This document shows, piece after piece, positions 43,462 to 51,688 of a stretch of 64,000 nucleotides of DNA. Positions within the stretch are counted from its first letter, which is position 1, and every line of letters begins with the position of its first letter. Under the pieces are notes generated by a model. The model did not search any database, was not told the DNA's origin, and saw only the letters and a program-made list of their open reading frames with translations. This DNA comes from Actinomadura meyerae (GTDB lineage: Bacteria; Actinomycetota; Actinomycetes; Streptosporangiales; Streptosporangiaceae). Position numbers and translations under genes: made by a program. The stretch is from assembly GCF_900188445.1 (NCBI RefSeq), contig NZ_FZOR01000008.1, positions 1 through 64,000 on the forward strand, read 5' to 3'.

Positions 43462-44316
43462 ATGACGTTAAATGATCAGTTCTCGTACCGGCGCCGGAAG
43501 ATCGGCCAGGCGCTCCGCCGGTACCGCGAGGAACGCAACCTGACCCAGGACGCGGCGGCCCGCCTCGTCGAGCGCTCGCCGGCCACCCTCAGCGCCTACG
43601 AGAACGGCCACCGCGCCGTCCGCCCCCGCGACCTCCGCCAGATCCTCGACCACTACGGCATCACGGACGACCGCGAACGCGCCCGCCTCCTCGACCTGGC
43701 CGCCCAGGGCCGCAAAGACGGCTGGTGGCGCGATTTCACGAACCACGAAGATCCATTCGCCGTGGATTTCGCCTCACTGGAAGCCGAGGCATCGCGCGTG
43801 CGATCTTTCGAGCCGACCCTCGTGCCGGGCCTGCTGCAGACGGCCGGATACACCGAGGCCGTGTTCGCCGCCTACGATCCTGTCCGAAAGCGGCCTAGGG
43901 CCAAGAATTCCATCGCCTTCCGGATGGCGAGGCAGCGAGTCCTGGAGGACCCGTCCCTGCGAGCCACCTGGATTCTGGGTGAGTCCGTGCTTCGCATGAT
44001 GGTCGGAGGCAGGGATGTGATGCGCGCCCAGTGCCGCAAGATCGTGGAGGTCGCGAGCACGGAGAACCTCGATGTGCGGATCCTGCGCAGGGACGTCGGA
44101 GCGCACCCCGGCCTGGCCGGAGCCTTCACCATCCTCGACGTCGGTTCGGACGATCCGGTGAAGGTGGTCGCCGTGGACGGCCTGACCCGCGGCTGGCTCA
44201 TCGATGAGCCCGCGAACGTCGAGTATTACGAACGGGCCTACGCGGAACTTGAATCCCTTGCCCTGCCGAAGGCGGAGACCCTCGCGCTCATAGAAGCGAT
44301 AGCGTCGGAACTATGA
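43462..44316 (+). CDS. XRE-family regulator with DUF5753 domain
   Basis: A 284-residue regulator. Helix-turn-helix near 13-65 (ALRRYREERNLTQDAAARLV, SPATLSAYENGHR) and a C-terminal DUF5753 domain (EPTLVPGLLQTAGYTEAVF, WILGESVLRMMVGG, VDGLTRGWLIDEPANVEYYERAYAELESLAL - key part WLIDEPANVEYY). WhiJ-type proteins of this kind work with small DUF397 partners in streptomycetes. Overlaps the DUF397 gene by ATGA. Confidence 0.92.
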   Translation: MTLNDQFSYRRRKIGQALRRYREERNLTQDAAARLVERSPATLSAYENGHRAVRPRDLRQILDHYGITDDRERARLLDLAAQGRKDGWWRDFTNHEDPFAVDFASLEAEASRVRSFEPTLVPGLLQTAGYTEAVFAAYDPVRKRPRAKNSIAFRMARQRVLEDPSLRATWILGESVLRMMVGGRDVMRAQCRKIVEVASTENLDVRILRRDVGAHPGLAGAFTILDVGSDDPVKVVAVDGLTRGWLIDEPANVEYYERAYAELESLALPKAETLALIEAIASEL

Positions 44317-44513
44317 GCAGTTCGACCCCCCGATGGCGCAAGAGCAGTCATAGCGGCGATCACCCGAGCAATTGCCTGGAGGTCGCGATGGTGGATCAGG
44401 GCATTGCGGCGCGCGACTCGAAGGATCCGGCGGGGCCGGTGCTGGGGTTCGCGCCGGTGGAATGGAGAAGGTTCGTGGACGAGGTCAAGCGCGGGACGTT
44501 CGACCTGCCCTGA
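44313..44513 (+). CDS. DUF397 small protein
   Basis: A 66-residue DUF397 protein with the family pattern RWRKSSHSGDHPSNCLEVA, IAARDSKDP and VEWRRFVDEVKRGTFDLP. It is the small partner of the preceding XRE regulator; in the whiJ model it modulates DNA binding by the regulator. Coupled by 4-base overlap. Confidence 0.92.
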   Translation: MSSSTPRWRKSSHSGDHPSNCLEVAMVDQGIAARDSKDPAGPVLGFAPVEWRRFVDEVKRGTFDLP

Positions 44514-44543
44514 CCGGAGGCCGGGCCCCTGGGCGGCGGCTCC

Positions 44544-45110
44544 TCAGCGGGGGCGCAGACCGTCGAGGATGAGCCGGGCGATGTGCTCCGACCGTTCGGG
44601 GCTGGTCTCGGCACCGGCGTGGCGGATCGCGGTGAAGGCGCCCGCGACGAGCGCCATCACCTCCTCCACGCCGGTGTCGGGGCGGACGGCTCCGGCCGCC
44701 TGGGCGCGGGCCAGCAGGTCCGCGACGTGGCCGGTGAGGCCCGCCGCGACATCCGGGGCGGCGGTGCGCAGGTCGAACTCGGCGGCCGCGAGCGCGCTCT
44801 TCACCGCGACGTTCTCGGCGCCCGTCGCGATCATCCGGGACAGCAGCGTGAACAGGGCCGCGGGGTCGCCGGTGGCGGCGATCTCCTCCGCCTCCGCGAC
44901 CAGGCCGCGCAGCATCTCGATCGCGACGGCCAGGTAGAGCGCCTCCTTGGTGGGGAAGTGCCGGTGGACGGTGCCGGGGCCGACGCCCGCGCGGCGGGCG
45001 ATCTCGTCGAGCGGCACGCCGAGCCCCTCCGCGGCGAAGAGCCGCTGCGCGGTCTCCAGCACCCGGTCGCGGTTCCGGCGCGCGTCGGCGCGCAACGACG
45101 GCTCGGACAT
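44544..45110 (-). CDS. TetR/AcrR-family regulator
   Basis: A 188-residue TetR protein: N-terminal helix-turn-helix (LETAQRLFAAEGLGVPLDEIARRAGVGPGTVHRHFPTKEALY, key part RRAGVGPGTVHRHFPTKEAL) and an all-helical ligand domain. ATG 45110 (MSEPSLRADARRNRDR) is preferred; TAGGGT seven to eight bases upstream suggests a leaderless transcript. Target unknown; the divergent SnoaL-like gene is a candidate. Confidence 0.9.
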   Translation of the reverse strand: MSEPSLRADARRNRDRVLETAQRLFAAEGLGVPLDEIARRAGVGPGTVHRHFPTKEALYLAVAIEMLRGLVAEAEEIAATGDPAALFTLLSRMIATGAENVAVKSALAAAEFDLRTAAPDVAAGLTGHVADLLARAQAAGAVRPDTGVEEVMALVAGAFTAIRHAGAETSPERSEHIARLILDGLRPR

Positions 45111-45218
45111 CACGGCAACCCTACAACCGGGGCGCCGCACCGGTTAGTCTTGGCGGAACCGGGGCGGCGCACCGCTTAGGGCCGCCGCCCGCCATGTCCG
45201 GCATGAGGAGACGCGCCG

Positions 45219-45599
45219 ATGACCACACGCGAGGAAGCGACCGCCCTGGTGCGGCGGATGCAGGAGTGCTTCAACACCCGCCGGTTCGACCGGGCCGCCG
45301 AGCTCCACGCCCCGGACTTCTTCAGCCATCCGCTCGGCAGCACGGGCTTCGCGGCGGGCGAGGCGGCATGGCGGGCGCTCACCGGCCGCTACCCCGGCAT
45401 CCGCGTCGTCGCCGAGGACATCCTGGTGGACGGCGACCGGGCCGCCGTCCGGTCGGCCGTCGAGGGGATCCCGGGCGCCGGGAGCCCCGCGCTGTTCGAG
45501 ATCTTCCGCTTCGAGGACGGCCGGTTCGCGGAGATGTGGGGCGCGAGCGCGGGGTTCCCGGCCGAGACGAGCCCCGAGGACGTCGCCGGCCGCCCCTGA
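45219..45599 (+). CDS. SnoaL-like/NTF2-fold protein
   Basis: A 126-residue cone-fold protein (ALVRRMQECFNTRRFDRAAELHAPDFFSHP, key part CFNTRRFDRAAELHAPDF; WRALTGRYPGIRVVAEDILVDGDRAAVRSAVEG; FEIFRFEDGRFAEMWG). SnoaL-like proteins include polyketide cyclases, hydrolases and many uncharacterised members. GAGGAG lies nine bases before the ATG. Divergent from the TetR gene. Confidence 0.85.
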   Translation: MTTREEATALVRRMQECFNTRRFDRAAELHAPDFFSHPLGSTGFAAGEAAWRALTGRYPGIRVVAEDILVDGDRAAVRSAVEGIPGAGSPALFEIFRFEDGRFAEMWGASAGFPAETSPEDVAGRP

Positions 45600-45633
45600 G
45601 CGGAAGGGCGACCCCCCGGTTGGACGGTCCGCG

Positions 45634-46209
45634 TCACGGCACGCGCGGGGGCCGGGGCATGGGCGGGGGCAGCGCCCAGGCCGGTGGCCTGACCCCCTCG
45701 ACGACCAGCGCCGGATTGCAGAGGCGCAGGCGGTACACCAGGTCGCCGAAGTCCTTGCCGCCGTGCCCGGTGACGTGCAGCGGGGACCACCGGGAGCGCC
45801 GCGGTTCAGGGGTGTACCGCATGCTCCGCCAGATCGGGAAGCGTCCGCCCGTCCAGTGGACGACCGCGGGCGCGAACCCGAGCCGCGCCCATCGGGAGAC
45901 GGTGACCGCGGTGATGCCGCGCGCGTCGACGTCGACGCGCTGCCCGAAACCGGTGACGACCAGGCGGCCGCGGTCCGTCAGGGCGGCGCGGCGCGCCGGT
46001 CCCGAACTGACCAGGGCTCCGGCGAGGGCGCTGGCGGTCGTCAGCCAGAAGGTCGGCACACCCGCGTCCATGGCCGGGCTGACCAGCGCGCAAAGGACCC
46101 CGATCACGAGTGCCAGTGCGAGGAAGGTGAGCCCTCTGGGCGGGGCGCACTCGTAGTTCAGCGCGTACCCCGGCGCCTGGTCGGACCGCCGCGAGACACC
46201 TCGGGCCAT
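45634..46209 (-). CDS. Membrane protein of unknown function
   Basis: A 191-residue protein with two adjacent membrane helices (GLTFLALALVIGVLCALVSP and VPTFWLTTASALAGALVSS) followed by a soluble beta-rich tail (DRGRLVVTGFGQRVDVDARGITAVTVSRWARLGF) reminiscent of bacterial PH-like domains. I cannot assign a function. ATG 46209 has AAGGCGAGG about 8 bases upstream; the frame extends to a TTG 18 bases further. Confidence 0.65.
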   Translation of the reverse strand: MARGVSRRSDQAPGYALNYECAPPRGLTFLALALVIGVLCALVSPAMDAGVPTFWLTTASALAGALVSSGPARRAALTDRGRLVVTGFGQRVDVDARGITAVTVSRWARLGFAPAVVHWTGGRFPIWRSMRYTPEPRRSRWSPLHVTGHGGKDFGDLVYRLRLCNPALVVEGVRPPAWALPPPMPRPPRVP

Positions 46210-46285
46210 GGGGCGCCTCGCCTTCAACGTGACAGCACGCTCCTACCTGGAGAGTGACTCATGGCGGGAGCGAGGGCAACGGGCG

Positions 46286-47281
46286 TCAGGGCTGGAGTGC
46301 GAGCTTGCCCGTGGTGGCCCGCGCCTCCAGTTCGGCGAGCACCTTCGGCCCCTCGGCCAGCTCGTGGACGGCGGGCCGGCCGGGGCCGAGGACGCCGGCC
46401 GCGATGAGCGCGGACATCTCGCCCATGACCTCGCCGAAGACCTGCGGGGCGGTCCGGATGAGGACGCCGATGTTCAGGCCGATGACGTGGACCTGGTGCG
46501 CGTAGACCAGGTCCCAGTTGGTGATCGCGGCCTCTCCGCCGGGCAGGCCGTAGACGACGACCCGTCCGGTGACCCGCTTGGCCGCGGCCAGGCTCGCGCC
46601 GAAGGCGGCGCCGCCGGCCGATTCCAGGACCAGGTCGGCGCCGGCCCCGCCGGTCAGCTCCAGCACCTCGGCCGCGATGTCGCCGCGGGAGTCGATGACG
46701 TGGTCGGCGCCCAGTGCCCGCACCGCCTCGTGCTTGCCGGGTGAGGCCGCGGCGATCACCGTGGCGCCGTAGTGCCGGGCCATCCGCACCGCGGCCTCGC
46801 CGGTCCCGCCGGCGGCGGCGTGGATCAGCACGGTCTGCCCGGCGGTGAGGCCGCCCAGCGGTCTGAGCGCCGCCAGCGCGGTCGGCCAGTTCACGACCAG
46901 GCCCAGGGCCTGCTCGTCCGCCCAGCCCTCCGGCACCGGCACCGCGCCGGCGGCGGGGAGCGCGAGGTACTCGGCGAAGGCGCCGCCGCCGATGGCGACG
47001 CCGACGACGTGGGCGCCGGGTTCCGGGCCCACCACGCCTTCGCCGAGGGCGACGACCTCGCCCGCGGCCTCGATGCCCGCCAGGTAGGGCGGCCGCGGGC
47101 CGCCCGCGAACGTGCCGCGCGCCTGCGAGACGTCGACGTAGTTGACCCCGGCCGCGGTGACCCGGATCAGGACCTCGCCGGGGCCCGGGTCCGGCACCGG
47201 CGCGCCGGTGATCAGGCGCAGGTCCCCCGGCCCGTCCAGGGACGTCTGCTCCAGGGCGCGCATGGTCGCGGGAATGCTCAC
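46286..47281 (-). CDS. Zinc-independent quinone oxidoreductase (MDR family)
   Basis: A 331-residue medium-chain reductase of the NADPH:quinone oxidoreductase type. It has VLIRVTAAGVNYVDVSQARG, PYLAGIEAAGEVVALGEGV, the nucleotide motif VLIHAAAGGTGEAAVRMARHYGA (AAAGGTG) and HVIDSRG; no structural zinc cysteines. GTG 47281 follows GGAGG by eight bases. An operator of the divergent TetR protein lies directly ahead of its ribosome site, so this is almost certainly the regulated target, probably an electrophile- or quinone-detoxifying enzyme. Confidence 0.92.
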   Translation of the reverse strand: MSIPATMRALEQTSLDGPGDLRLITGAPVPDPGPGEVLIRVTAAGVNYVDVSQARGTFAGGPRPPYLAGIEAAGEVVALGEGVVGPEPGAHVVGVAIGGGAFAEYLALPAAGAVPVPEGWADEQALGLVVNWPTALAALRPLGGLTAGQTVLIHAAAGGTGEAAVRMARHYGATVIAAASPGKHEAVRALGADHVIDSRGDIAAEVLELTGGAGADLVLESAGGAAFGASLAAAKRVTGRVVVYGLPGGEAAITNWDLVYAHQVHVIGLNIGVLIRTAPQVFGEVMGEMSALIAAGVLGPGRPAVHELAEGPKVLAELEARATTGKLALQP

Positions 47282-47294
47282 GGCGTCCGCCTCC

Positions 47295-47318
47295 TTTGTT
47301 TATCGAACGACAAACAAA
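47295..47318. promoter_or_regulatory. TetR operator O1
   Basis: A 24-bp palindrome of the form TTTGTTTrTCG-ww-CGAyAAACAAA in a very GC-rich background, 14 bases upstream of GTG 47281 and overlapping its likely promoter. It shares ATCGAACGACAAACAAA with O2. Confidence 0.8.
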
Positions 47319-47349
47319 CCGTCCCACGGCCCGGCGGCGCCGGTCAAGC

Positions 47350-47374
47350 TATAGTTGATCGAACGACAAACAAA
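47350..47374 (+). promoter_or_regulatory. TetR operator O2 overlapping the tetR promoter
   Basis: TATAGT (47350-47355) is the -10 box and ATCGAACGACAAACAAA (47358-47374) repeats the O1 sequence exactly over 17 bases, with an inner palindrome GTTGATCG-AACGACAAAC. Binding here would block tetR transcription (autoregulation). Confidence 0.78.
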
Positions 47375-47391
47375 GCACGGAGGCCCCACCG

Positions 47392-48012
47392 ATGGCCACT
47401 CGCGGCAGGCCGCGCACCTTCGATCCCGACACCGCCCTGCGCCAGGCGCTGGACGTGTTCTGGGAGCGCGGCTACGAGGGCACCTCGCTCAGCGACCTCT
47501 CCCGCGCCATGGGCATCGCGTCGGCCAGCATCTACGCCTGCTTCGGCAGCAAGGAGCAGCTGTTCCGCAAGGTCATGGCGCTCTACGGCGCGACCTCGGG
47601 CGAGCCGCCCAGGGCGGCGCTGCGCGAGCAGCCGACCGCGCGCGCCGCGATCGAGGCCATGCTGCGCGCCACCGCCGACGAGATCACCCGTTCCGACGCG
47701 CCGCACTACTGCATGCTCGTCCTCGCCGCGCCCACCGGGGCCGTGGAGAACCAGCCGGTGCGGGAGTTCCTGGCGGGCATCCGGCGCGACATGCGCACCG
47801 CCATCGAGGACCGGCTCGCCCAGGGCGTCGCCGACGGCGACCTCACCGCGCCGCCCGAAGCGCTCGACGCCATCGCCCGCTACTACACCACCGTGGTGCA
47901 GGGCCTCTCCATCCAGGCCCGCGACGGCGCCACCCGCGCCGAGCTGGAAGCGGTCATCACCTGCGCGATGGCCGCCTGGGACGCCCTGACGTCCGCCCGC
48001 CCGGCCGGCTGA
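47392..48012 (+). CDS. TetR-family regulator of the quinone reductase
   Basis: A 206-residue TetR protein: [20 protein letters not shown] at the N-terminus, helix-turn-helix [28 protein letters not shown] (key part [17 protein letters not shown]), C-terminal TetR_C domain. It resembles the AcrR group that represses adjacent reductases and senses electrophiles (NemR/YcnC-like); sensor chemistry could involve C34-type cysteines such as the one in IYACFGS, which is inference. Two operators lie in the shared promoter region. Confidence 0.93.
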   Translation: MATRGRPRTFDPDTALRQALDVFWERGYEGTSLSDLSRAMGIASASIYACFGSKEQLFRKVMALYGATSGEPPRAALREQPTARAAIEAMLRATADEITRSDAPHYCMLVLAAPTGAVENQPVREFLAGIRRDMRTAIEDRLAQGVADGDLTAPPEALDAIARYYTTVVQGLSIQARDGATRAELEAVITCAMAAWDALTSARPAG

Positions 48013-48097
48013 GGGGCCGGCCGCGCGGGAGCGGCCGGTGTGCGGTGATGATCGTTCTCCTGTTTCATGGGACGCGTCCGTGAGGAGAGGAGCGGGG

Positions 48098-48469
48098 ATG
48101 GCCTGCCGGATCAGTGAGCTCATACTCGACTGCCGGGATCCCGAGGCGCTCGCCGCGTTCTGGTGCGAGGTGCTCGGGTACACGGTGCTCGACCGGGAGG
48201 ACGGCGATGTCGAGATCGGCCCGGAGGAGGGGTTCGGCGGCCTCCAGCCGACGATCATCCTCAGCCGGAGCGACGCGCCGACGCCCGGGAAGATGCGGCT
48301 GCACTTCGACGTGAACGCGACGGACCGGGACCAGGACGCCGAGCTGGAGCGGCTGCTGGCCGCGGGGGCGCGGCACGCGGACGTCGGCCAGACGGGGGAG
48401 GAGAGCTGGGTCGTCCTGCAGGACCCGGAGGGCAACGAGTTCTGCCTTCTCCGCTCCCGGCTGGGATGA
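48098..48469 (+). CDS. VOC-family (glyoxalase-like) protein
   Basis: A 123-residue vicinal-oxygen-chelate fold protein (ISELILDCRDPEALAAFWCEVLGY; RLHFDVNATDRDQDAELERL; WVVLQDPEGNEFCLL). This subgroup is annotated as glyoxalase-like and has no known substrate. ATG 48098 follows GAGGAGAGGAG. Separated from the DUF4303 gene by seven bases. Confidence 0.88.
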   Translation: MACRISELILDCRDPEALAAFWCEVLGYTVLDREDGDVEIGPEEGFGGLQPTIILSRSDAPTPGKMRLHFDVNATDRDQDAELERLLAAGARHADVGQTGEESWVVLQDPEGNEFCLLRSRLG

Positions 48470-48476
48470 TCTCCGG

Positions 48477-49052
48477 ATGTCGTTCGATGAACTGGCGGAC
48501 CGCCTGGTCGTGGCGGGACGGGCCGCGTTCCGTGAGGCGCGGGAGCGCAACCGCGGGGAGACCTTCTACAGCTTCGCGCTGTTCTCCGACGTGTTCGCGG
48601 CCTACATCCTGCCGACCTGCGGCACGGAGGAGGGGCTGCTGCGGGTCGCGGAGAGCTACCTCGCGGAGTTCGGCGGGACGGTGGAGGAGCAGGCGGCCAC
48701 GCTGCGGTGGAGCCCGGCCGACTCGCCGTACCACATGCTGGGCGAGGAGCACTTCGAGGGCGTCCTGGAGCTGCTGAACCGGCGCGGCGACCCCTGGCAG
48801 CGACTCGACGACCCGGACCGGGACGCGTTCGACGCCGAGGTCGGCGGGCGGTTCGAGGCGTGCTTCCGCGCCCTCGCCCGGCTGGACGAGGAGGGGCTGT
48901 TCGGGCGGGGCGCCGAGCGCGAGCGCGTCGTCGTGAACATCCTCCAGGGCGACCAGAGCGAGGAGAGCATTCTGGACAACGCGCGGCGCCTCAATCCCCC
49001 GGAGGCCCTCGTCCGGTTGGAGCGGGACATGGGGGAGTGGGCACCCGGATAA
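48477..49052 (+). CDS. DUF4303 family protein
   Basis: A 191-residue soluble protein with DUF4303 features (RNRGETFYSFALFSDVFAAYILPTCGTEEGL, key part GETFYSFALFSD; LRWSPADSPYHMLGEEHF). Function unknown; such proteins are often near immunity or SMI1/KNR4-like genes but no toxin is visible here. Likely co-transcribed with the VOC gene. Confidence 0.8.
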   Translation: MSFDELADRLVVAGRAAFREARERNRGETFYSFALFSDVFAAYILPTCGTEEGLLRVAESYLAEFGGTVEEQAATLRWSPADSPYHMLGEEHFEGVLELLNRRGDPWQRLDDPDRDAFDAEVGGRFEACFRALARLDEEGLFGRGAERERVVVNILQGDQSEESILDNARRLNPPEALVRLERDMGEWAPG

Positions 49053-49086
49053 CCCCGGCGGGGCGCCCCGGCGGGGCGGTGACCGG

Positions 49087-50043
49087 TCAGAGGCGGGGTT
49101 CGACCTCCGCGAGGATGGCGAGCACCCGCGTCCGCGCGTCTTCGGCGACCTCGTCCAGCGCGGCCCGCGCGCGGTCGAGGTGCTCGCCCGCGAGCTCCAT
49201 CGCCCGGTCCAGGCCGCCGGACGCCCGGACGAGCGAGCGCACGGCCGGCAGGTCGCCGGCGGTGAAGTCCGGTGACAGCAGCAGTCCGGCCAGCGCCTCC
49301 GCGCCGTCCCCGCCGAGGGCGGCCAGCGTGGGCGCGCCGAACAGGCCCAGCATGTGGTCGGTGCCGACGGACTTGTCGAGGTCGCCGGGGGCGAGGTCGA
49401 GGCAGTCGTCGAGCACCTGGAACGCGATGCCGAACTCGCGGCCGAACAGCGACAGCGCCGCGACCTCCCGCTCCGGACGCGCCGCCTCCGCGGCGCCCAG
49501 CAGGCACGTCATCTCGAACAGGGCGCCGGTCTTGCGCTCGATGAGCTCCAGGTAGTCCTGGAGCGTGTAGGCGGTGTCGAAGGTCCGCTCGATGTCCAGC
49601 AACTGGCCGTGGGCGAGCTCGCGCAGCGTGCGGCTGACCAGCATGTCGATCCCGGCGCCGAGTTCGGCCGACTCGGTCCCGGCCAGCGCGAAGGCGGCCA
49701 GTCCCGCCAGGGACGCCCGTTCCGGCCCGACCAGCGTGTGCGCGGTCGGCCGGCCGCGGCGCAGCGCCGCCCGGTCGACCACGTCGTCGTGGAGGAGCGA
49801 CGCCAGGTGCACGAGCTCCACCAGCGCGCCGAGCCTGACCAGCCGGGCCGGGTCCACGGGGGCGTCGCCCACGCAGGCCGCGAGCAGGCCCGAGCGCAGG
49901 TTCTTGCCCGGATTGGCCGCCAGGGCCGCCACCGGGCCGCGCAGGGACGGGCCGAGCCCCGCGGCCAGCCGGTCGATCCGGGCCATGACCTTCGCGGTGT
50001 AGTCCGTCTCCGCGCCGGGTGCCGGGGGCTGGGCCGCGGTCAT
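49087..50043 (-). CDS. Polyprenyl (geranylgeranyl-type) diphosphate synthase
   Basis: A 318-residue isoprenyl diphosphate synthase that condenses isopentenyl diphosphate with allylic diphosphates. First Asp-rich motif D86-D-V-V-D90 in LLHDDVVD, second D212-D-C-L-D216, lysine of KTGALFEM. The usual GGKRLRP is altered to PGKNLRS at 46-52. Chain length cannot be read with certainty; small residues before the first motif allow C20 or longer. It overlaps the protease-like gene by ATGA. Across the region lies a geranylgeranyl-reductase-like fusion that could act on its product. Confidence 0.9.
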   Translation of the reverse strand: MTAAQPPAPGAETDYTAKVMARIDRLAAGLGPSLRGPVAALAANPGKNLRSGLLAACVGDAPVDPARLVRLGALVELVHLASLLHDDVVDRAALRRGRPTAHTLVGPERASLAGLAAFALAGTESAELGAGIDMLVSRTLRELAHGQLLDIERTFDTAYTLQDYLELIERKTGALFEMTCLLGAAEAARPEREVAALSLFGREFGIAFQVLDDCLDLAPGDLDKSVGTDHMLGLFGAPTLAALGGDGAEALAGLLLSPDFTAGDLPAVRSLVRASGGLDRAMELAGEHLDRARAALDEVAEDARTRVLAILAEVEPRL

Positions 50044-51656
50044 GAGGTCGGTTCCGGAGGCCTCTGCTTGAAGGGCGCGTTCAGCTCGATGCCGGCGGTC
50101 GCGGCGACGGCCTCGTAGACCTGGCCGTACAAGGCGGGATTTCGCATGTACTCCAGGACCTCCCGCCTGTTCATCCCGAGCGTCGGCACGAGCGACTCCT
50201 GGTAGAGCTTGAGGGCGAGCCGTGCCTCGGGCGCCAGGAGGACACCGGTCTGGATGAGGCCGACGATGACGGTCTGGGCGTCGTCCAGGTGCTCCTGGGT
50301 GACGACCTCCGCCGAATCCGGGTCGTCGAGCACGCTCTCCAGGAAGTCGTGGTACTTGGTGTAGTACTGGTTCGCGTAGGCCATCTCGGCGCCCTGCGCC
50401 TGCCGGTTCTTCAGCCGGTCGACGAGCGTTTCGGAGTTCACATAGGCGAGCTCGACCAGCATCTTCCCGGTCGTGCTCTGCAGGAAGTACTCGTCGCGCA
50501 CCTTGTCGGCGAGCGCGTTGTCATCGGTCAGCGGCAGCCGGTAGTAGGTGCTCAGAGCCGAGAGGACCGAGCAGTGCACCTCGATGGGGCCGGGCATCAC
50601 GGGCGTGTTGCCCTCGCCGCCCGCGAAGGCGACCGAACCGGAGTCGCCGGACGAGGCGAAGTACTCGGTGTAGATCTGGTCCTTGTAGACGACGTCCCCG
50701 ATCGGCGTGACCACGGGCGACTGCACACCGATCGCGATGATCTGGCTGGCGGAGTAGCCGGTCGTCCGCCCGACCTTCTCGATGTTCATCCCCGGCTGGG
50801 GGTCGGCGACCCCGAGCACCGGTCCCGCACAGGGCAGGTCGGCCGCCGCGGCGGAGGCCGTCTGCCCGAGGGGGAGGCGAACGTTGAGGGCGTCGAGCGT
50901 CAGGTCCATCCGCGACAGCAGGCAGCCCCCGAAGGCGTCGCCGGCGACGACCATCCCGACGACCGGGTGGCCGGCCGAGACGGGGGCCATGAGGTCCTTC
51001 GCCACCTCCATGGTGTAGGCGCTCTGGTCGGTCAGCTGCGCGATGGCGCCGTCGATCGTCGTGCCCGTCGTGGGGATGGGCGCCCAGCGCTTCAGCGTCG
51101 CGATCGCGTCGGACGCCTTGCCGCCGTCGTAGACGCCGGGTTGCACGATCGGCTCCCCGGCCCTGCCGCGCCCCAAGCGCCCGATCACGTGGTTGCAGGT
51201 CAGCAGGCACACGGTGTCGTCGGTGTTGTCGATCACGAACATGCCGAGCGTTCCGGCCGTCGTGCCGTCGATCGGGTTGGAGATGCTGGCGCCCTGCCGG
51301 GGCGGCCGCATCCGTTCCGTGATCGGGTCCGAGACACCCGCCCGGGCGAGGGGAGCCCGCTCCGGGGCCAGGGCCGTCCGCGCCTTGGACGTGAACGGGC
51401 CGGCCTGCTCCACGTCGACGTCGTAGACGGTGCCGTCGACCTCGACGGTGCGCGGCAGCAGCCGGCGGCGCGACACCAGGGCCTCGCGGCGCTTCTTGGC
51501 GACCAGCACGACGACCGCGGGGCGGCCGGTCGACGTGCCGCCCTGGCGGCGGAAGCCGATCCCGACCCCGCTGACGTTGGGGTCGTCGCCGTGGGCGGCG
51601 AGGATCTGGTCCCGGGCGCGCTCCAGCTTGCCGTGGTCGTCCTTGCAGAGCTCCAT
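50040..51656 (-). CDS. Trypsin-fold (Nal1-like) serine protease-like protein
   Basis: A 538-residue protein with a chymotrypsin-type core: His156 in LLTCNHVIG, Asp202 in TIDGAIAQL and Ser339 in SSGDSGSVAF, plus the KVGRTTGYSAS loop, so the triad looks intact. No signal peptide, so it is cytoplasmic. Residues 1-110 form an N-terminal domain (VSGVGIGFRRQGG, PAVVVLVAKK) that recurs in such bacterial proteins; residues after about 360 are helical and unknown. ATG 51656 follows GGAGG closely. It is translationally coupled to the prenyl synthase downstream, an unusual partnership. Confidence 0.82.
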   Translation of the reverse strand: MELCKDDHGKLERARDQILAAHGDDPNVSGVGIGFRRQGGTSTGRPAVVVLVAKKRREALVSRRRLLPRTVEVDGTVYDVDVEQAGPFTSKARTALAPERAPLARAGVSDPITERMRPPRQGASISNPIDGTTAGTLGMFVIDNTDDTVCLLTCNHVIGRLGRGRAGEPIVQPGVYDGGKASDAIATLKRWAPIPTTGTTIDGAIAQLTDQSAYTMEVAKDLMAPVSAGHPVVGMVVAGDAFGGCLLSRMDLTLDALNVRLPLGQTASAAAADLPCAGPVLGVADPQPGMNIEKVGRTTGYSASQIIAIGVQSPVVTPIGDVVYKDQIYTEYFASSGDSGSVAFAGGEGNTPVMPGPIEVHCSVLSALSTYYRLPLTDDNALADKVRDEYFLQSTTGKMLVELAYVNSETLVDRLKNRQAQGAEMAYANQYYTKYHDFLESVLDDPDSAEVVTQEHLDDAQTVIVGLIQTGVLLAPEARLALKLYQESLVPTLGMNRREVLEYMRNPALYGQVYEAVAATAGIELNAPFKQRPPEPTS

Positions 51657-51688
51657 GGTCCTCCGTCGTCGGGCCGGGCGGCGGTCGG

